Part shown: positions 7,272-16,292 of the stretch, in pieces
How positions within the stretch are numbered: the first letter of the stretch is position 1
How the letters are laid out: every line of letters begins with the position of its first letter
Program-made: the position numbers and the translations under genes
Origin: Bradyrhizobium sp. LHD-71
GTDB taxonomy: Bacteria; Pseudomonadota; Alphaproteobacteria; Rhizobiales; Xanthobacteraceae
Direction of reading: 5' to 3'
DNA length: 64,000 bases
Assembly (NCBI RefSeq): GCF_031157255.1
Contig: NZ_JAVIFX010000008.1
Location: 62,001-126,000, forward strand
Notes under the pieces: model-generated
Database searches by the model: none
What the model saw: only the letters and a program-made list of their open reading frames with translations
What the model was told of the DNA's origin: nothing

Positions 7272-8192
7272 ATGCTCTTCATATTTCGCCGGATGGCCGG
7301 CGCGGTCTTCGTGATCTTCGGCACGATCACTCTCGTCTTTGCGATCCTCTACTGGTTGCCCGGCGACCCGGCGGTGCTCGTTGCCGGCGAGAACGCCACT
7401 GAGGAATCCATCGCCCGCATCCGCACCCTGCTGGGTACGGAGCGGCCGCTCTGGGCACAGTACCTCGATTACCTCTCGGGGCTCGCGCAGGGTGATCTCG
7501 GCACCTCTTTCGCGACGCAGGAGCCGGTAACCATCCGGCTCTGGGCGCAGTTTCCCTCAACCGTCGCGCTGACGCTCCTCGCCAGCACCGTGGCGATCGT
7601 CACCGGCGTGCTGTTCGGCGTGATTGCGGCGGTGAACCGCGGTAACAGGCTCGACCAGGCGATCCAGTCCGTCATGCTGTTCTTGACGTCCATGCCATCG
7701 TTCTGGTTCGGCATTCTGTTGATCCTGCTCTTTTCAGTCACGCTGCAATGGCTGCCGGCGATCGGCAGCGACAGCTTCGCGCAGCTCATCCTGCCCGTAA
7801 CCTGTCTCGGCCTCATCGCTTCGGGGCGGCTGATGCGGATGGTACGAAACAGCGTGCTCGACGTGCTGGATGAACCTTTCGTCACCGCGTTGCGTGCCAA
7901 GGGGCTTGTGGAATGGCAGGTGCTGTTCCGTCACGTGCTGCGCAACGCTTTGATCCCGGTGGTGACGCTGCTCGGCATTCTGGTTGGGGAGCTTCTTTCC
8001 GGTACGGTGGTGGTGGAAACGCTTTTCGCCCGCCAGGGAATCGGGCGGTTGCTGGTGGATGCGGTGGGTGTAAAGGACGTTCCTGTGATCCAGGGGACTG
8101 TGCTGATTGCCTCGATTTCTTTCGTCATCATCAACTTGCTGGTCGATCTCTCCTATTCCGTCATTGATCCGCGCGTCCGGGTGGAGGGGTGA
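7272..8192 (+). CDS. ABC transporter permease, DppB/GsiC type
   Basis: First inner-membrane permease (306 aa) of the peptide-type importer. It has the family start (MLFIFRRMAGAVFVIFGTIT), the LPGDPA motif, about six hydrophobic segments, and the coupling loop ALRAKGLVEWQVLFRHVLRN before the last helices. It starts 4 bases after the binding-protein stop, and its stop overlaps the next start by one base, so the genes are co-translated. It pairs with the DppC-type protein that follows and with the fused ATPase at 9101. Confidence 0.93.
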   Translation: MLFIFRRMAGAVFVIFGTITLVFAILYWLPGDPAVLVAGENATEESIARIRTLLGTERPLWAQYLDYLSGLAQGDLGTSFATQEPVTIRLWAQFPSTVALTLLASTVAIVTGVLFGVIAAVNRGNRLDQAIQSVMLFLTSMPSFWFGILLILLFSVTLQWLPAIGSDSFAQLILPVTCLGLIASGRLMRMVRNSVLDVLDEPFVTALRAKGLVEWQVLFRHVLRNALIPVVTLLGILVGELLSGTVVVETLFARQGIGRLLVDAVGVKDVPVIQGTVLIASISFVIINLLVDLSYSVIDPRVRVEG

Positions 8193-9091
8193 TGGCGATG
8201 ACCGAACGGACGGCCAGCTTCGTGGCCCGTGTTCCGGCGTGGCGCGCGGATGAAGGGCGTCGGCGGCTGATGCTGCTATCCTGGCTCCGGCCCGGACCGC
8301 TGCTGTTACCGGGCGTGATCATGCTGGTGATGCTAGCCTGTGGTCTTTTCCCTGAATGGATCGCGCCCTTTGATCCGACCGACATGACCGATGCCATTCT
8401 CGCGCCGCCCGGCCCGGAGCATTGGTTCGGCACCGACCATTTCGGGCGAGATGTCCTGAGCCTCGTCATTTATGGCGCGCGGCAATCGCTGCTGATGGGC
8501 GCCTGCGCGGTCTTCGTCGGCGGTCTGGCTGGAGGGCTGCTTGGCCTTGTCTCCGGCTATGGAGGAAGGGGGGTGGATCTCGTGTTGATGCGCCTGCTCG
8601 ACATCTGGATGGCGGTGCCGGACATTCTGCTCGCTATCATCATCGCCGCAGCGCTTGGCCCCAGCCTCACCAACACCATTATCGCCGTTGGGCTGGTCAC
8701 GGTGCCGCGATATGCCCGCGTGATGCGAGCCCAGGTACTGGCCATCAGGAGCCGCCCATTCATCGAGGCTTCGCGCTCCATCGGGAGTTCTCATACGCTA
8801 ATCGTGCTGCATCACATTCTGCCGCATACCGTGTCGCAGATGCTCGTCATGGCGACGCTCGGCATCGGCAGTTCGATCCTGATCGGGTCGAGCCTCAGCT
8901 TCATCGGCCTTGGCGTCATCGACGACCGACCGGACTGGGGCTTCCTGCTCAGCCAGGGGCGCAGCTATCTCACGGTGGCCTGGTGGTTCGCGACCTTTCC
9001 CGGGCTCGCCATCACGGCGCTCGTCATCTCGGCCAACCTGCTCGGCGACGGGCTGCGGAGCCGGCTCGATCCGCACCAGCGTGGAGGCTGA
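8192..9091 (+). CDS. ABC transporter permease, DppC/GsiD type
   Basis: Second inner-membrane permease (299 aa). The TGATG overlap with the upstream stop supports ATG 8192 over the in-frame GTG at 8189. It has the DppC N-terminal extension, the FGTDHFGRDVLS motif, about six transmembrane segments and a coupling loop around EASRSIGSSHTLIVLHHILP. It forms the membrane pore with the preceding protein. Confidence 0.93.
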   Translation: MAMTERTASFVARVPAWRADEGRRRLMLLSWLRPGPLLLPGVIMLVMLACGLFPEWIAPFDPTDMTDAILAPPGPEHWFGTDHFGRDVLSLVIYGARQSLLMGACAVFVGGLAGGLLGLVSGYGGRGVDLVLMRLLDIWMAVPDILLAIIIAAALGPSLTNTIIAVGLVTVPRYARVMRAQVLAIRSRPFIEASRSIGSSHTLIVLHHILPHTVSQMLVMATLGIGSSILIGSSLSFIGLGVIDDRPDWGFLLSQGRSYLTVAWWFATFPGLAITALVISANLLGDGLRSRLDPHQRGG

Positions 9092-9100
9092 GGCAAGGCC

Positions 9101-11098
9101 GTGACCGCATTGCTCAACATCGATGACCTCTCTGTCTTCGTAGCGACAACCAGCGGCGCGCTGCAGGTGACGCATTCGGTGCACCTTGGTATTGGGGAGG
9201 GTGAGACTGTCTGTCTCGTCGGCGAATCCGGCAGCGGCAAGACGATGACGGCGCATGCAATAATGCGCCTCGTCGAGTATCGTGGCGGGACTATTGCCAG
9301 CGGTAGCATTCGGCTCGACGGACGCAATCTGGCAACCTTGTCGCAGAAAGAGATGAGTGCGCTGCGAGGCGACCGGATCGGCATCATCTTCCAAGAGCCG
9401 ATGACGGCCTTCGATCCGGTCTGGAGCATCGGCGAGCAGATTGGCGAGGTGCTGCGCCGTCACCGCGGCCTAGGTCGGGCCGCGGCGCGCGAAGAGTCGA
9501 TACACTTGCTTGATCGGGTGCGTATTCCGGACGCGCATATGAAGGTGGACCAGTTTCCGCATCAGCTCTCGGGCGGAATGCGCCAGCGGGCCATGATTGC
9601 GATGGCGCTCGCCTGTGCACCGCGACTGCTGATCGCCGACGAACCTACCACTGCCCTGGATGTAACCATCCAGGCGCAAGTCCTGAAGCTGCTCCAGCAG
9701 CTCCAGGCCGAGACGGGCATGGCGATCCTGCTTATCACCCATGACCTTGGTATCGCGGCGGAGATGGCTGACCGCGTTGTGGTGATGTACGCCGGACGGG
9801 TCGTGGAGGATGCTCCGGTCGAGCGCCTTTTCGCCAATCCGGTCCATCCCTACACGCGCGGCCTGCTTCGCTCGGTCGTCGGCGCGCATCTGCCGCGGGG
9901 GACACGGCTAACCGCCATTCCCGGCGGCATTCCAAGTCTCGCCGAGCCGCCCTCAGGCTGCAGCTTCCATCCGCGCTGTGCGCGCGCCAGCGACCGTTGC
10001 ACTCAGGCCGCTCCGCCTTTGGAGGAGCGGCCCGGAGGAGGCCGCGCCGCCTGCTGGCACCCACATGAGGATGCACTGCCGGCTTTGGCTGCGCAGAGCG
10101 TCACGATTGAAGCTCCGACAAAGAGCTCGGCGCAAACACCGTTGATCGAGGTGGAGGGACTGCACAAGCACTACCCGATTGGCCTGTCCTGGCCCGGCGT
10201 GCGGCGCAGCGTGGTGCGAGCGGTCGATGGTGTGGACCTCCACATCCATCGGAGCGAGACATTTGCGCTGGTCGGCGAATCCGGCTGCGGCAAATCCACT
10301 TTGGCGCGGGTGTTGCTTCAGCTCGAACGCGCCAGCGCGGGTGCGATCCGCTTCGATGGGGAAGACCTGACGCGGCTCGGCCACACGGCATTGCGGCGCG
10401 CGCGGCGGCACATGCAGATGGTCTTCCAGGATCCTTATGGTTCGATTGACCCACGCTGGACGGTAGGCGAGATCATCGGCGAGCCGCTGCGGGTGCATGA
10501 GAAGCTGACCCGTCCGCGACGTGAGGCACGGGTACGCGAGTTGCTGGAGCGGGTCGGGTTGGATCCTGGCTGGGGCGGGCGGTATCCACACCAGCTCTCC
10601 GGCGGTCAGCGACAGCGCATCGCCATCGCGCGTGCCATTGCCGTCAGTCCGCGCTTCGTCCTGGCAGACGAGGCAGTCTCGGCGCTGGACGTCTCAGTGC
10701 AGGCGCAGGTGATTAACCTGATGGAGGACTTGAAGGAAAGGCTCGGCCTCACCTACCTCTTCATCAGCCACGGGCTGCATGTCGTGCGGCATATCTCTGA
10801 CCGGATCGGCGTGATGTATCTCGGCCGGATCGTGGAGACCGGGCCTGCCGAGGCACTGTTCCGCGACCCGGCGCATCCCTACACCAAGGCCCTGATCGCC
10901 GCGATTCCTGAACCCGACCCCGCGCAACGGCGTGAATTCGTGCCGATCGTTGGCGAAATTCCCTCTCCCAGTAACCCGCCTTCGGGCTGCCGCTTCCACA
11001 CGCGCTGCCCGATCGCGCAAGCACGCTGTCGCACCGACGACCTCGTACTGACACCGGTTGGAACGGGGCGCGCGGTGGCCTGCCATTTCCCACTCTGA
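9101..11098 (+). CDS. Fused dual ATPase of a peptide/glutathione-type ABC importer (GsiA-like)
   Basis: A 665-aa cytoplasmic ATPase with two complete nucleotide-binding domains, equal to DppD and DppF joined in one chain as in GsiA. Domain 1 has Walker A GESGSGKT (41-48), signature LSGGMRQR and Walker B LLIADEPT. Domain 2 has Walker A GESGCGKS, signature LSGGQRQR and [12 protein letters not shown]; alanine in place of the usual proline after DE is a small oddity. Each half ends with the oligopeptide-transport C-terminal cysteine motif ([12 protein letters not shown] and [12 protein letters not shown]). The GTG start at 9101 lies 10 bases after the permease stop. Confidence 0.94.
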   Translation: MTALLNIDDLSVFVATTSGALQVTHSVHLGIGEGETVCLVGESGSGKTMTAHAIMRLVEYRGGTIASGSIRLDGRNLATLSQKEMSALRGDRIGIIFQEPMTAFDPVWSIGEQIGEVLRRHRGLGRAAAREESIHLLDRVRIPDAHMKVDQFPHQLSGGMRQRAMIAMALACAPRLLIADEPTTALDVTIQAQVLKLLQQLQAETGMAILLITHDLGIAAEMADRVVVMYAGRVVEDAPVERLFANPVHPYTRGLLRSVVGAHLPRGTRLTAIPGGIPSLAEPPSGCSFHPRCARASDRCTQAAPPLEERPGGGRAACWHPHEDALPALAAQSVTIEAPTKSSAQTPLIEVEGLHKHYPIGLSWPGVRRSVVRAVDGVDLHIHRSETFALVGESGCGKSTLARVLLQLERASAGAIRFDGEDLTRLGHTALRRARRHMQMVFQDPYGSIDPRWTVGEIIGEPLRVHEKLTRPRREARVRELLERVGLDPGWGGRYPHQLSGGQRQRIAIARAIAVSPRFVLADEAVSALDVSVQAQVINLMEDLKERLGLTYLFISHGLHVVRHISDRIGVMYLGRIVETGPAEALFRDPAHPYTKALIAAIPEPDPAQRREFVPIVGEIPSPSNPPSGCRFHTRCPIAQARCRTDDLVLTPVGTGRAVACHFPL

Positions 11099-11118
11099 CG
11101 CGACGAGGCGCTTTCCTG

Positions 11119-12474
11119 ATGAGTAACGATCCTGCGCTGAGCTTGGCCGCGCATATTCACCGCACACGCTTCGCTGACCTGCCGGCTGCCACTGTCACCG
11201 CGACGAAGCGCGACCTGCTGGACACTTTCGGTTGCCTGCTCGGCGGCACGGCCGAACCCGGCATTGCGGAGCTGACGAACCTTGCTCTGCGATGGGGAGG
11301 CCTCGAGGAGAGCAGTGTCGTTTTCCTCGACCGGCGTCTACCCGCGCCGCAGGCCGCCGCCCTGCACGGAAGCATGGCCCATGCATTGGACTATGACGAT
11401 GTGCTCGACCACGGTGGTTCGATCCATCCCGGCGCCTCAGTGCTGGCGGCTTGCATGGCGGTGGCTGATCTGCGGCCGGAGACAACGGGACGGGATGTCA
11501 TTCTCGCCGTTGCACTCGGCCTGGACGTCTCCTGCCGCATCGCGCTGGCGTCGACTCTGGATCGCGGCTGGCACCGAACGGCCGTCATCGGCATCTTCGG
11601 CGCTGCAGCCGCGGCGGCGAAGCTGCTGGGGTTGGACGAAAGCCAGACGCTGAATGCCCTCGGCATCGCCTACAGCCAAGCGGCCGGCAACCGGCAATGC
11701 ATCCTGGATGGTGCGCTGACGAAGCGGTTGCAAGCGGGGCAGGCCGCTGCAGCCGGCGTGCAATCGGCGATCCTGGCACAGACTGGTTTCACCGGCGCGC
11801 GCGACATCTTCGCAGGCCGATACGGCTTCTTCGAACTTTATCAGCCCGGCGGCTATGAGCTGGCACCTCTGACGAGCAACCTCGGCATCGCTTTCCGCGG
11901 CGATGAGCTGAGCTTCAAACCTTATCCCTGCGGGCGTCCCCAGCACGCTGCGCTTGATGCGGCGATCGCGCTGCATCGGCAGCTCGGCCTTGACCGTGAC
12001 AGGCCGGTCACCGTCGAGGTGACAACCGGGACGAATACGTGGCAGGACCAATTTGCCGCCGGCGTCAAGCGCCGGCCGACACAGATCGTCGAGGCGCAGT
12101 TCGCGCTGCCGTTCCTTATCGCCGCGGCCTTGGCGAAGGGGCGGGTCGGCATCGGCGAAGTCGCTGGCATCGGAGACCCCGCGGTGCTGGACCTGGCCGC
12201 GCGCATCGACGGCGGGCCCGAGCCGTCCTGGCTGCCTGGCCGGCTGCGCATCGCCGTTCGCACCGAGAGTGGCCGGAGCGCGACACAGGAGGCGGAGCAA
12301 CCATCGGGTTCGCCAGAACGACCGCTCAGCGATGCCGAGCTTGCTGCCAAGTTTCGCGACTGCGCCGCAAATGCGAGCCGCCCCATCGCGGCGGCGACGG
12401 TGGACAGCGCTATCGCGGCGATCCTCGATCTGGACAACCGGACTTCCGCTGCGCTCGTTCCCCTGATTGTCTAG
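11119..12474 (+). CDS. MmgE/PrpD family protein
   Basis: A 451-aa member of the MmgE/PrpD superfamily (2-methylcitrate dehydratase, cis-aconitate decarboxylase, iminodisuccinate epimerase). It shows the N-terminal helical domain with LLDTFGCLLGG, the conserved HALDYDDVLDHGGSIHPGASV segment, and the FKPYPCGRPQHAALDA motif. It begins 20 bases after the ATPase gene, so it is the last gene of the importer operon. The conserved acidic-His segment suggests a dehydratase or decarboxylase-like reaction on a di- or tricarboxylic acid. Its substrate probably derives from the imported compound after monooxygenase action (inference). It is one of four paralogues in the window. Confidence 0.88.
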   Translation: MSNDPALSLAAHIHRTRFADLPAATVTATKRDLLDTFGCLLGGTAEPGIAELTNLALRWGGLEESSVVFLDRRLPAPQAAALHGSMAHALDYDDVLDHGGSIHPGASVLAACMAVADLRPETTGRDVILAVALGLDVSCRIALASTLDRGWHRTAVIGIFGAAAAAAKLLGLDESQTLNALGIAYSQAAGNRQCILDGALTKRLQAGQAAAAGVQSAILAQTGFTGARDIFAGRYGFFELYQPGGYELAPLTSNLGIAFRGDELSFKPYPCGRPQHAALDAAIALHRQLGLDRDRPVTVEVTTGTNTWQDQFAAGVKRRPTQIVEAQFALPFLIAAALAKGRVGIGEVAGIGDPAVLDLAARIDGGPEPSWLPGRLRIAVRTESGRSATQEAEQPSGSPERPLSDAELAAKFRDCAANASRPIAAATVDSAIAAILDLDNRTSAALVPLIV

Positions 12475-12770
12475 CGGGCGTCGGCAAGAGACGAAGCGTG
12501 GACGCTACGACGGAATTCACCTTCCACGCGAGCTGCTGGCTCGGCTTCATGCTGCACAAGTTCTGCCTAACGGTTTTGGCTGGGCCGCAAAAGTTGAGTT
12601 CGCTGCAGCATTCATGCGAACGATTGAATGAGAAATCGCTGGTCCGGTTGGTGTGGGGAAAGGTGGTAGCGCTCCATAGCCTAAATCGAGCGCGACGCGC
12701 CAATGGCAAATATGGCTACTTGCCCAGCAGACGCGAAAAGCACCGCGCATTGAGGCAGATACATGCTCCG
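12475..12770. other. Intergenic region between convergent operons
   Basis: About 296 bases between the PrpD gene and the convergent TetR gene. I see no supported ORF, RNA gene or strong terminator hairpin here. Short frames run through it but lack family features or a ribosome binding site. Confidence 0.4.
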
Positions 12771-13481
12771 TTATCTGGAGGCGTGGATCTCTCTCGTCGT
12801 TTTGCGCGCGCTTTTGCGCGGTGATTTCGAAGCGCGAGATCTCGTCGCCGGTTTCAGGAGCGCCCGCTTTTTTCTGGTCGCATCTCGTGCAGCGATGCCG
12901 CTTACCAGCTGGAAGGAAATCTGCGCGGCAATGTCCTCGGGCTGCAGCTTTTTTCTGGGATCGTAAACGCGAAGCAGGTCGCTCAACGCTCCAATGACTG
13001 CAATAATCGTCAGTGCCGGGTCGCACGGCGCAATCGAACCATCGGACATCCCTTGAGTCACGAGGCTGCGCAGGCGCTTGTGAAGTCGATTGCGCAATTG
13101 ACGAATGCGTTCGTTATAGGAGGCCTTCAGCGAAGTGGTTTCACGCAAAGACATGGTTGGCTGCAGCTCGCGCAGCGCCATCAGCATGTAACGGTGAATG
13201 AAATACTGCAATCGCGCCGCACTGTCACCGCCCGAAGCAAGAGCTTCGTCCAGCGCCCGCTCGGCTAGGTCGAAGGACAGCGCGTAGCACTCAAAGATAA
13301 GATCGTGCTTGTTCTTGAAGTAGTAGTAGAGCGCCGCCGACGTGATGTTGAGGCGATCCGCCAGCTTTGCCAGAGAGAAACTTTCGACCCCGGACTCGGT
13401 GAGAAGCAGGCCAGCGGCATCCAGAAAGACGCGGCGCTTCTGCTGATATTGATCGTTCTGGGGCAGTGTTGCTCTTGGCAA
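12771..13481 (-). CDS. TetR/AcrR family transcriptional regulator
   Basis: A 236-aa regulator. The N-terminal helix-turn-helix is clear (FLDAAGLLLTESGVESFSLA, then LNITSAALYYYFKNKHDLI). The start is a TTG preceded by AGGAAAA at good spacing. The C-terminal half is the variable ligand domain, and the last 35 residues are very basic. It is the last gene of the leftward operon with two enoyl-CoA hydratases and an HMG-CoA-lyase-like enzyme, so it probably controls that operon and perhaps the divergent one, with an acyl-CoA as likely effector. The palindrome at 16093-16110 is a candidate operator. It resembles the second TetR at 28140 in its YYYFK HTH and helix pattern. Confidence 0.92.
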   Translation of the reverse strand: MPRATLPQNDQYQQKRRVFLDAAGLLLTESGVESFSLAKLADRLNITSAALYYYFKNKHDLIFECYALSFDLAERALDEALASGGDSAARLQYFIHRYMLMALRELQPTMSLRETTSLKASYNERIRQLRNRLHKRLRSLVTQGMSDGSIAPCDPALTIIAVIGALSDLLRVYDPRKKLQPEDIAAQISFQLVSGIAARDATRKKRALLKPATRSRASKSPRKSARKTTREIHASR

Positions 13482-13559
13482 GCAGATTTTCCTGTCTTCA
13501 GCCGAGCTGTGACGGCACGCCTGCTATCGCATATCAGAACCGCGCCCGCCAGAGCAACG

Positions 13560-14339
13560 TCAGCCCTTGCGATCGCGCGGCGTGGCCATCTCGGTGATGA
13601 AGTTGTCCACTCCTTGCTTCCATTCGCCGGTCGCAAGCAGGCGATCGATTGCCAGACGCTCGTAGGCCATTCCCGTCCGCAGGTCGGATTCGGCACCCCA
13701 ATCGATGCATCGCTTCATGAGCGAGACGGACAACGGAAATGATCCAAGGATCTGCTGCACGGTCTCGGCCACGAGACCTTCGAGCTCAGCCATGGGGACC
13801 ACTCGGTTGACCAGACCGATACGAAGTGCTTCTGCTGCAGGAATAGTCCTTCCGGTAAATAGCAGCTCTTTCGCCATTGCCTTGCCGACGATGCGAAGCA
13901 ATCGCTGCCCAGCGCCAACCGATCCGCGCACGGTTTCGGGATAGCGGAACGACGCGAGATCCGAGGCTAGGACGAAATCGCATGCGGTGGCGATCTCGGC
14001 ACCTGAGCCGATGACCGGACCATGCGCCACAGCGATACACGGCTTGCCGCAGTCCTGAAGCGCGTCATAGGCTGCGAAAGCCCGCATGCGGCGATTACGC
14101 AACCATTCGGTACTGACGCCCTTCCGTTCTGCGACGTCGGCACCGGCGCAAAATGTCGGACCAGCTCCGCGAACCAGAACGAGGCGGATGGAGTCGTCGG
14201 CGTCGACCGCGCGGACGGCATCCAACAGGTCGAGGCACATCTGGTAGTTCAGCGCATTGCGCTTGTCCGGCCGGTTGAGCAGGATCGTCGCGACTGCATT
14301 CTCGGTCGTCAGTGCAACGGTTTCGTAGGTTTTTTGCAT
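13560..14339 (-). CDS. Enoyl-CoA hydratase/isomerase family protein
   Basis: A 259-aa crotonase-fold enzyme acting on a CoA thioester. The oxyanion-hole segments are FCAGADVAE and GSGAEIATACD. Glutamates occupy both classical catalytic positions (the E of GAEIA, and PE in FRYPETVRG), which fits true hydration of a 2-enoyl-CoA. It lies between a second hydratase (upstream, 30-base gap) and the TetR gene. With the HMG-CoA-lyase-like enzyme in the same operon, a role in hydrating a branched or dicarboxylic enoyl-CoA is plausible. The exact substrate is unknown. Confidence 0.9.
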   Translation of the reverse strand: MQKTYETVALTTENAVATILLNRPDKRNALNYQMCLDLLDAVRAVDADDSIRLVLVRGAGPTFCAGADVAERKGVSTEWLRNRRMRAFAAYDALQDCGKPCIAVAHGPVIGSGAEIATACDFVLASDLASFRYPETVRGSVGAGQRLLRIVGKAMAKELLFTGRTIPAAEALRIGLVNRVVPMAELEGLVAETVQQILGSFPLSVSLMKRCIDWGAESDLRTGMAYERLAIDRLLATGEWKQGVDNFITEMATPRDRKG

Positions 14340-14368
14340 CGTCTTTGTCCCGGGTTGCAGGCTTGGGC

Positions 14369-15115
14369 CTAGTTCGCCTTGGCGGTACCGCGAATGGTGT
14401 AGCTGCGCATGATCATGTTCGCGTCGCGGCCGATTTCCAGAGCATCCAGCAGTTTCATGTCGGCGACGCGATGGAACAATCGCTTGGTTGCGCGCTGGGC
14501 GTGGCGCTCACCGTCGGCAATCCGCTGCGCGATGCCGAGAGCTTCGGCCTGCAGCCGCTCATCAGGCACCACGCGATTGATCAGTCCCAGCTTGCGAGCT
14601 TCCTCCGCGGAAAAATGCTCTCCGAGCGCCACCAGTTCGTAAGCCATCTTGCGGCCGACGTGCCGCACCAGATTCGACATGACCACAGCAGCGACCGCGC
14701 CTCGCTTGACCTCGGGGTAACCGAACTTGGCGCTCTCGCAGGCAATTGCCATGTCACCCGCGACAGCGATGCCGCAGCCCCCGCCGACCGCGAAGCCGTT
14801 GATCGCACAGATCACCGGCACGGAAATCTGGACGAAGGCCGCGTGCAGCTTCGTGGTCAAGGCCCCGCGGGCGAGAGCAATGTCGGGATTGTTCGCCGTC
14901 ATGTCCTTGAATTCGGTGACGTCGGCCCCGACGCAGAAGCCGCGCCCGGTTGCCGTCAGGATGACCGCGTTGATGTGCGACGCCGCGTCTGCAGCCAGCA
15001 GGCCGTCAAGCAGCGCCGCCGTGAGCTCGTTGTTGAGTGCGTTGAGCTTGTCGGGCCGGTTCATCGTGAGCCGCCGGACGGCGCCGATATCTTCGCTCAG
15101 GAGTACGTTGGTCAT
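14369..15115 (-). CDS. Enoyl-CoA hydratase/isomerase family protein
   Basis: A 248-aa crotonase-fold enzyme. The first CoA/oxyanion motif is FCVGADVTEF. In the second, VGGGCGIAVAGD, the usual first catalytic glutamate is replaced by glycine, while the second is present in FGYPEVKRG. Single-glutamate members are often isomerases, methylglutaconyl-type hydratases or lyases. Its ATG overlaps the stop of the HMG-CoA-lyase-like gene by four bases, so the two are translationally coupled and probably act in successive steps. Confidence 0.9.
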   Translation of the reverse strand: MTNVLLSEDIGAVRRLTMNRPDKLNALNNELTAALLDGLLAADAASHINAVILTATGRGFCVGADVTEFKDMTANNPDIALARGALTTKLHAAFVQISVPVICAINGFAVGGGCGIAVAGDMAIACESAKFGYPEVKRGAVAAVVMSNLVRHVGRKMAYELVALGEHFSAEEARKLGLINRVVPDERLQAEALGIAQRIADGERHAQRATKRLFHRVADMKLLDALEIGRDANMIMRSYTIRGTAKAN

Positions 15116-16047
15116 GCTGCTTTCTCTTCCGTGTGCTGTCCCAAACCCGATCGCGTCACCCGCCCGTGCAGTTCGCGCCCGATCGATTCCTCACAGAATT
15201 TCGCCGTTTCGATCAATCGCGCCAGATCGATATTGGTCCGGACGCCGATCGTCTCGAACATGTTGATCAGGTCTTCCGTGCAGACGTTGCCGGTGTAGCC
15301 TTCGAAGTAGTTGATCTTGGCGGGACTGCCGCCAGCGCCGCCGAACGCGCAGTCGAAATGTCGGACACCCTCTTCATAGGCCGCGAGGCAATTGGTCAGT
15401 CCGAGGCCGCGTGTGTCGTGGAAATGCGCGATCGGGATGGCGTCGGGCAATTCCCGGCGCAGCACCTTGAAGATCTCCGCCACCGAACGCGGCGTTCCCA
15501 TTCCCGCCGTATCGGCGACCGCCAGATGCCGGACGCCGTTCCGGTAGAGCCAGATCGCGTCGTCGATCACGTTCTGCGGGGCCACCGCTTCCACCGGCGA
15601 ACCAAATGCGAATGAAATCGTGCCGATCACCGTGAACCGGCCCTGAAAGCCGTCGACCATCGAGCGGATCAGATCGTGCTGGACAGCGCGCGTGCGGCGG
15701 AACGCGCGCTGGCTCATCATGTCGCTGGGGCAGAGGATGACGCTCACCTCATCGGGACCGTGGCCCGCGTCGCTGGCAGCCATGGCGCGCTCAACCGAGC
15801 GCATGTTGATGCAGGTCGCCTTGTAGCCGACGCCCTTGCTGCGCGGGATCGCACGCAACACCTCATCGGCGTCGTTGAACTGCGGTACGTTGCCCGGGTG
15901 CGTGAACGACGTCGCCTCGATCCGCGGAAAGCCGAGCGACAAGAATCGCTCGATCAGGGCAACCTTGAGCGGCGTCGGCATGAAGCAGGTTTCGTGCTGC
16001 AGTCCGTCGCGCACGAAGCATTCGCTCAGAACAACCGAATCGCTCAT
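15112..16047 (-). CDS. Hydroxymethylglutaryl-CoA lyase-like protein
   Basis: A 311-aa TIM-barrel carbon-carbon lyase of the HMG-CoA lyase / HMGL-like family. Metal and catalytic residues are recognisable: RDGLQ at 13-17 and the HxH pair at H208/H210 (HFHDTRG). The loop holding the catalytic cysteine of authentic HMG-CoA lyases (GGCPY) reads GGSPAK here, with serine at 241 and about five extra residues before GNVCTED. It may therefore cleave another 3-hydroxyacyl-CoA, or use a different acid. ATG 16047 has a good GGAAAGG site. It heads the leftward operon and faces the CoA-transferase gene across a shared promoter region. Confidence 0.85.
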   Translation of the reverse strand: MSDSVVLSECFVRDGLQHETCFMPTPLKVALIERFLSLGFPRIEATSFTHPGNVPQFNDADEVLRAIPRSKGVGYKATCINMRSVERAMAASDAGHGPDEVSVILCPSDMMSQRAFRRTRAVQHDLIRSMVDGFQGRFTVIGTISFAFGSPVEAVAPQNVIDDAIWLYRNGVRHLAVADTAGMGTPRSVAEIFKVLRRELPDAIPIAHFHDTRGLGLTNCLAAYEEGVRHFDCAFGGAGGSPAKINYFEGYTGNVCTEDLINMFETIGVRTNIDLARLIETAKFCEESIGRELHGRVTRSGLGQHTEEKAA

Positions 16048-16092
16048 CTCGATATCCTTTCCGGCTGGTTCATTCTTCGAATCCGTGCGTTT

Positions 16093-16110
16093 CTTAATTT
16101 TACGATTAAG
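16093..16110. promoter_or_regulatory. Inverted repeat in the divergent promoter region, candidate TetR operator
   Basis: CTTAAT and ATTAAG form a perfect 6-base inverted repeat around a 6-base spacer, in an unusually AT-rich stretch (about 16088-16140) between two divergent operons. TTCTTAA occurs again near 16116. The TetR gene at the end of the leftward operon is the natural candidate binder (inference). Confidence 0.45.
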
Positions 16111-16292
16111 CCAATTTCTTAAAATACATTATTGACTCGACGTCAACAACGTTCCAAGTTCGGAGCACGCGGGATGTGCACGTGCGCCGGGCGAATAGGG
16201 CGCGTTCGGGATCGAGTCCACGACGCCGACCGGGACGAAGACAAAGAATGAAAAGGCCAGCGGAACCAGCCGACCCGCTCGAAGAGACGACA

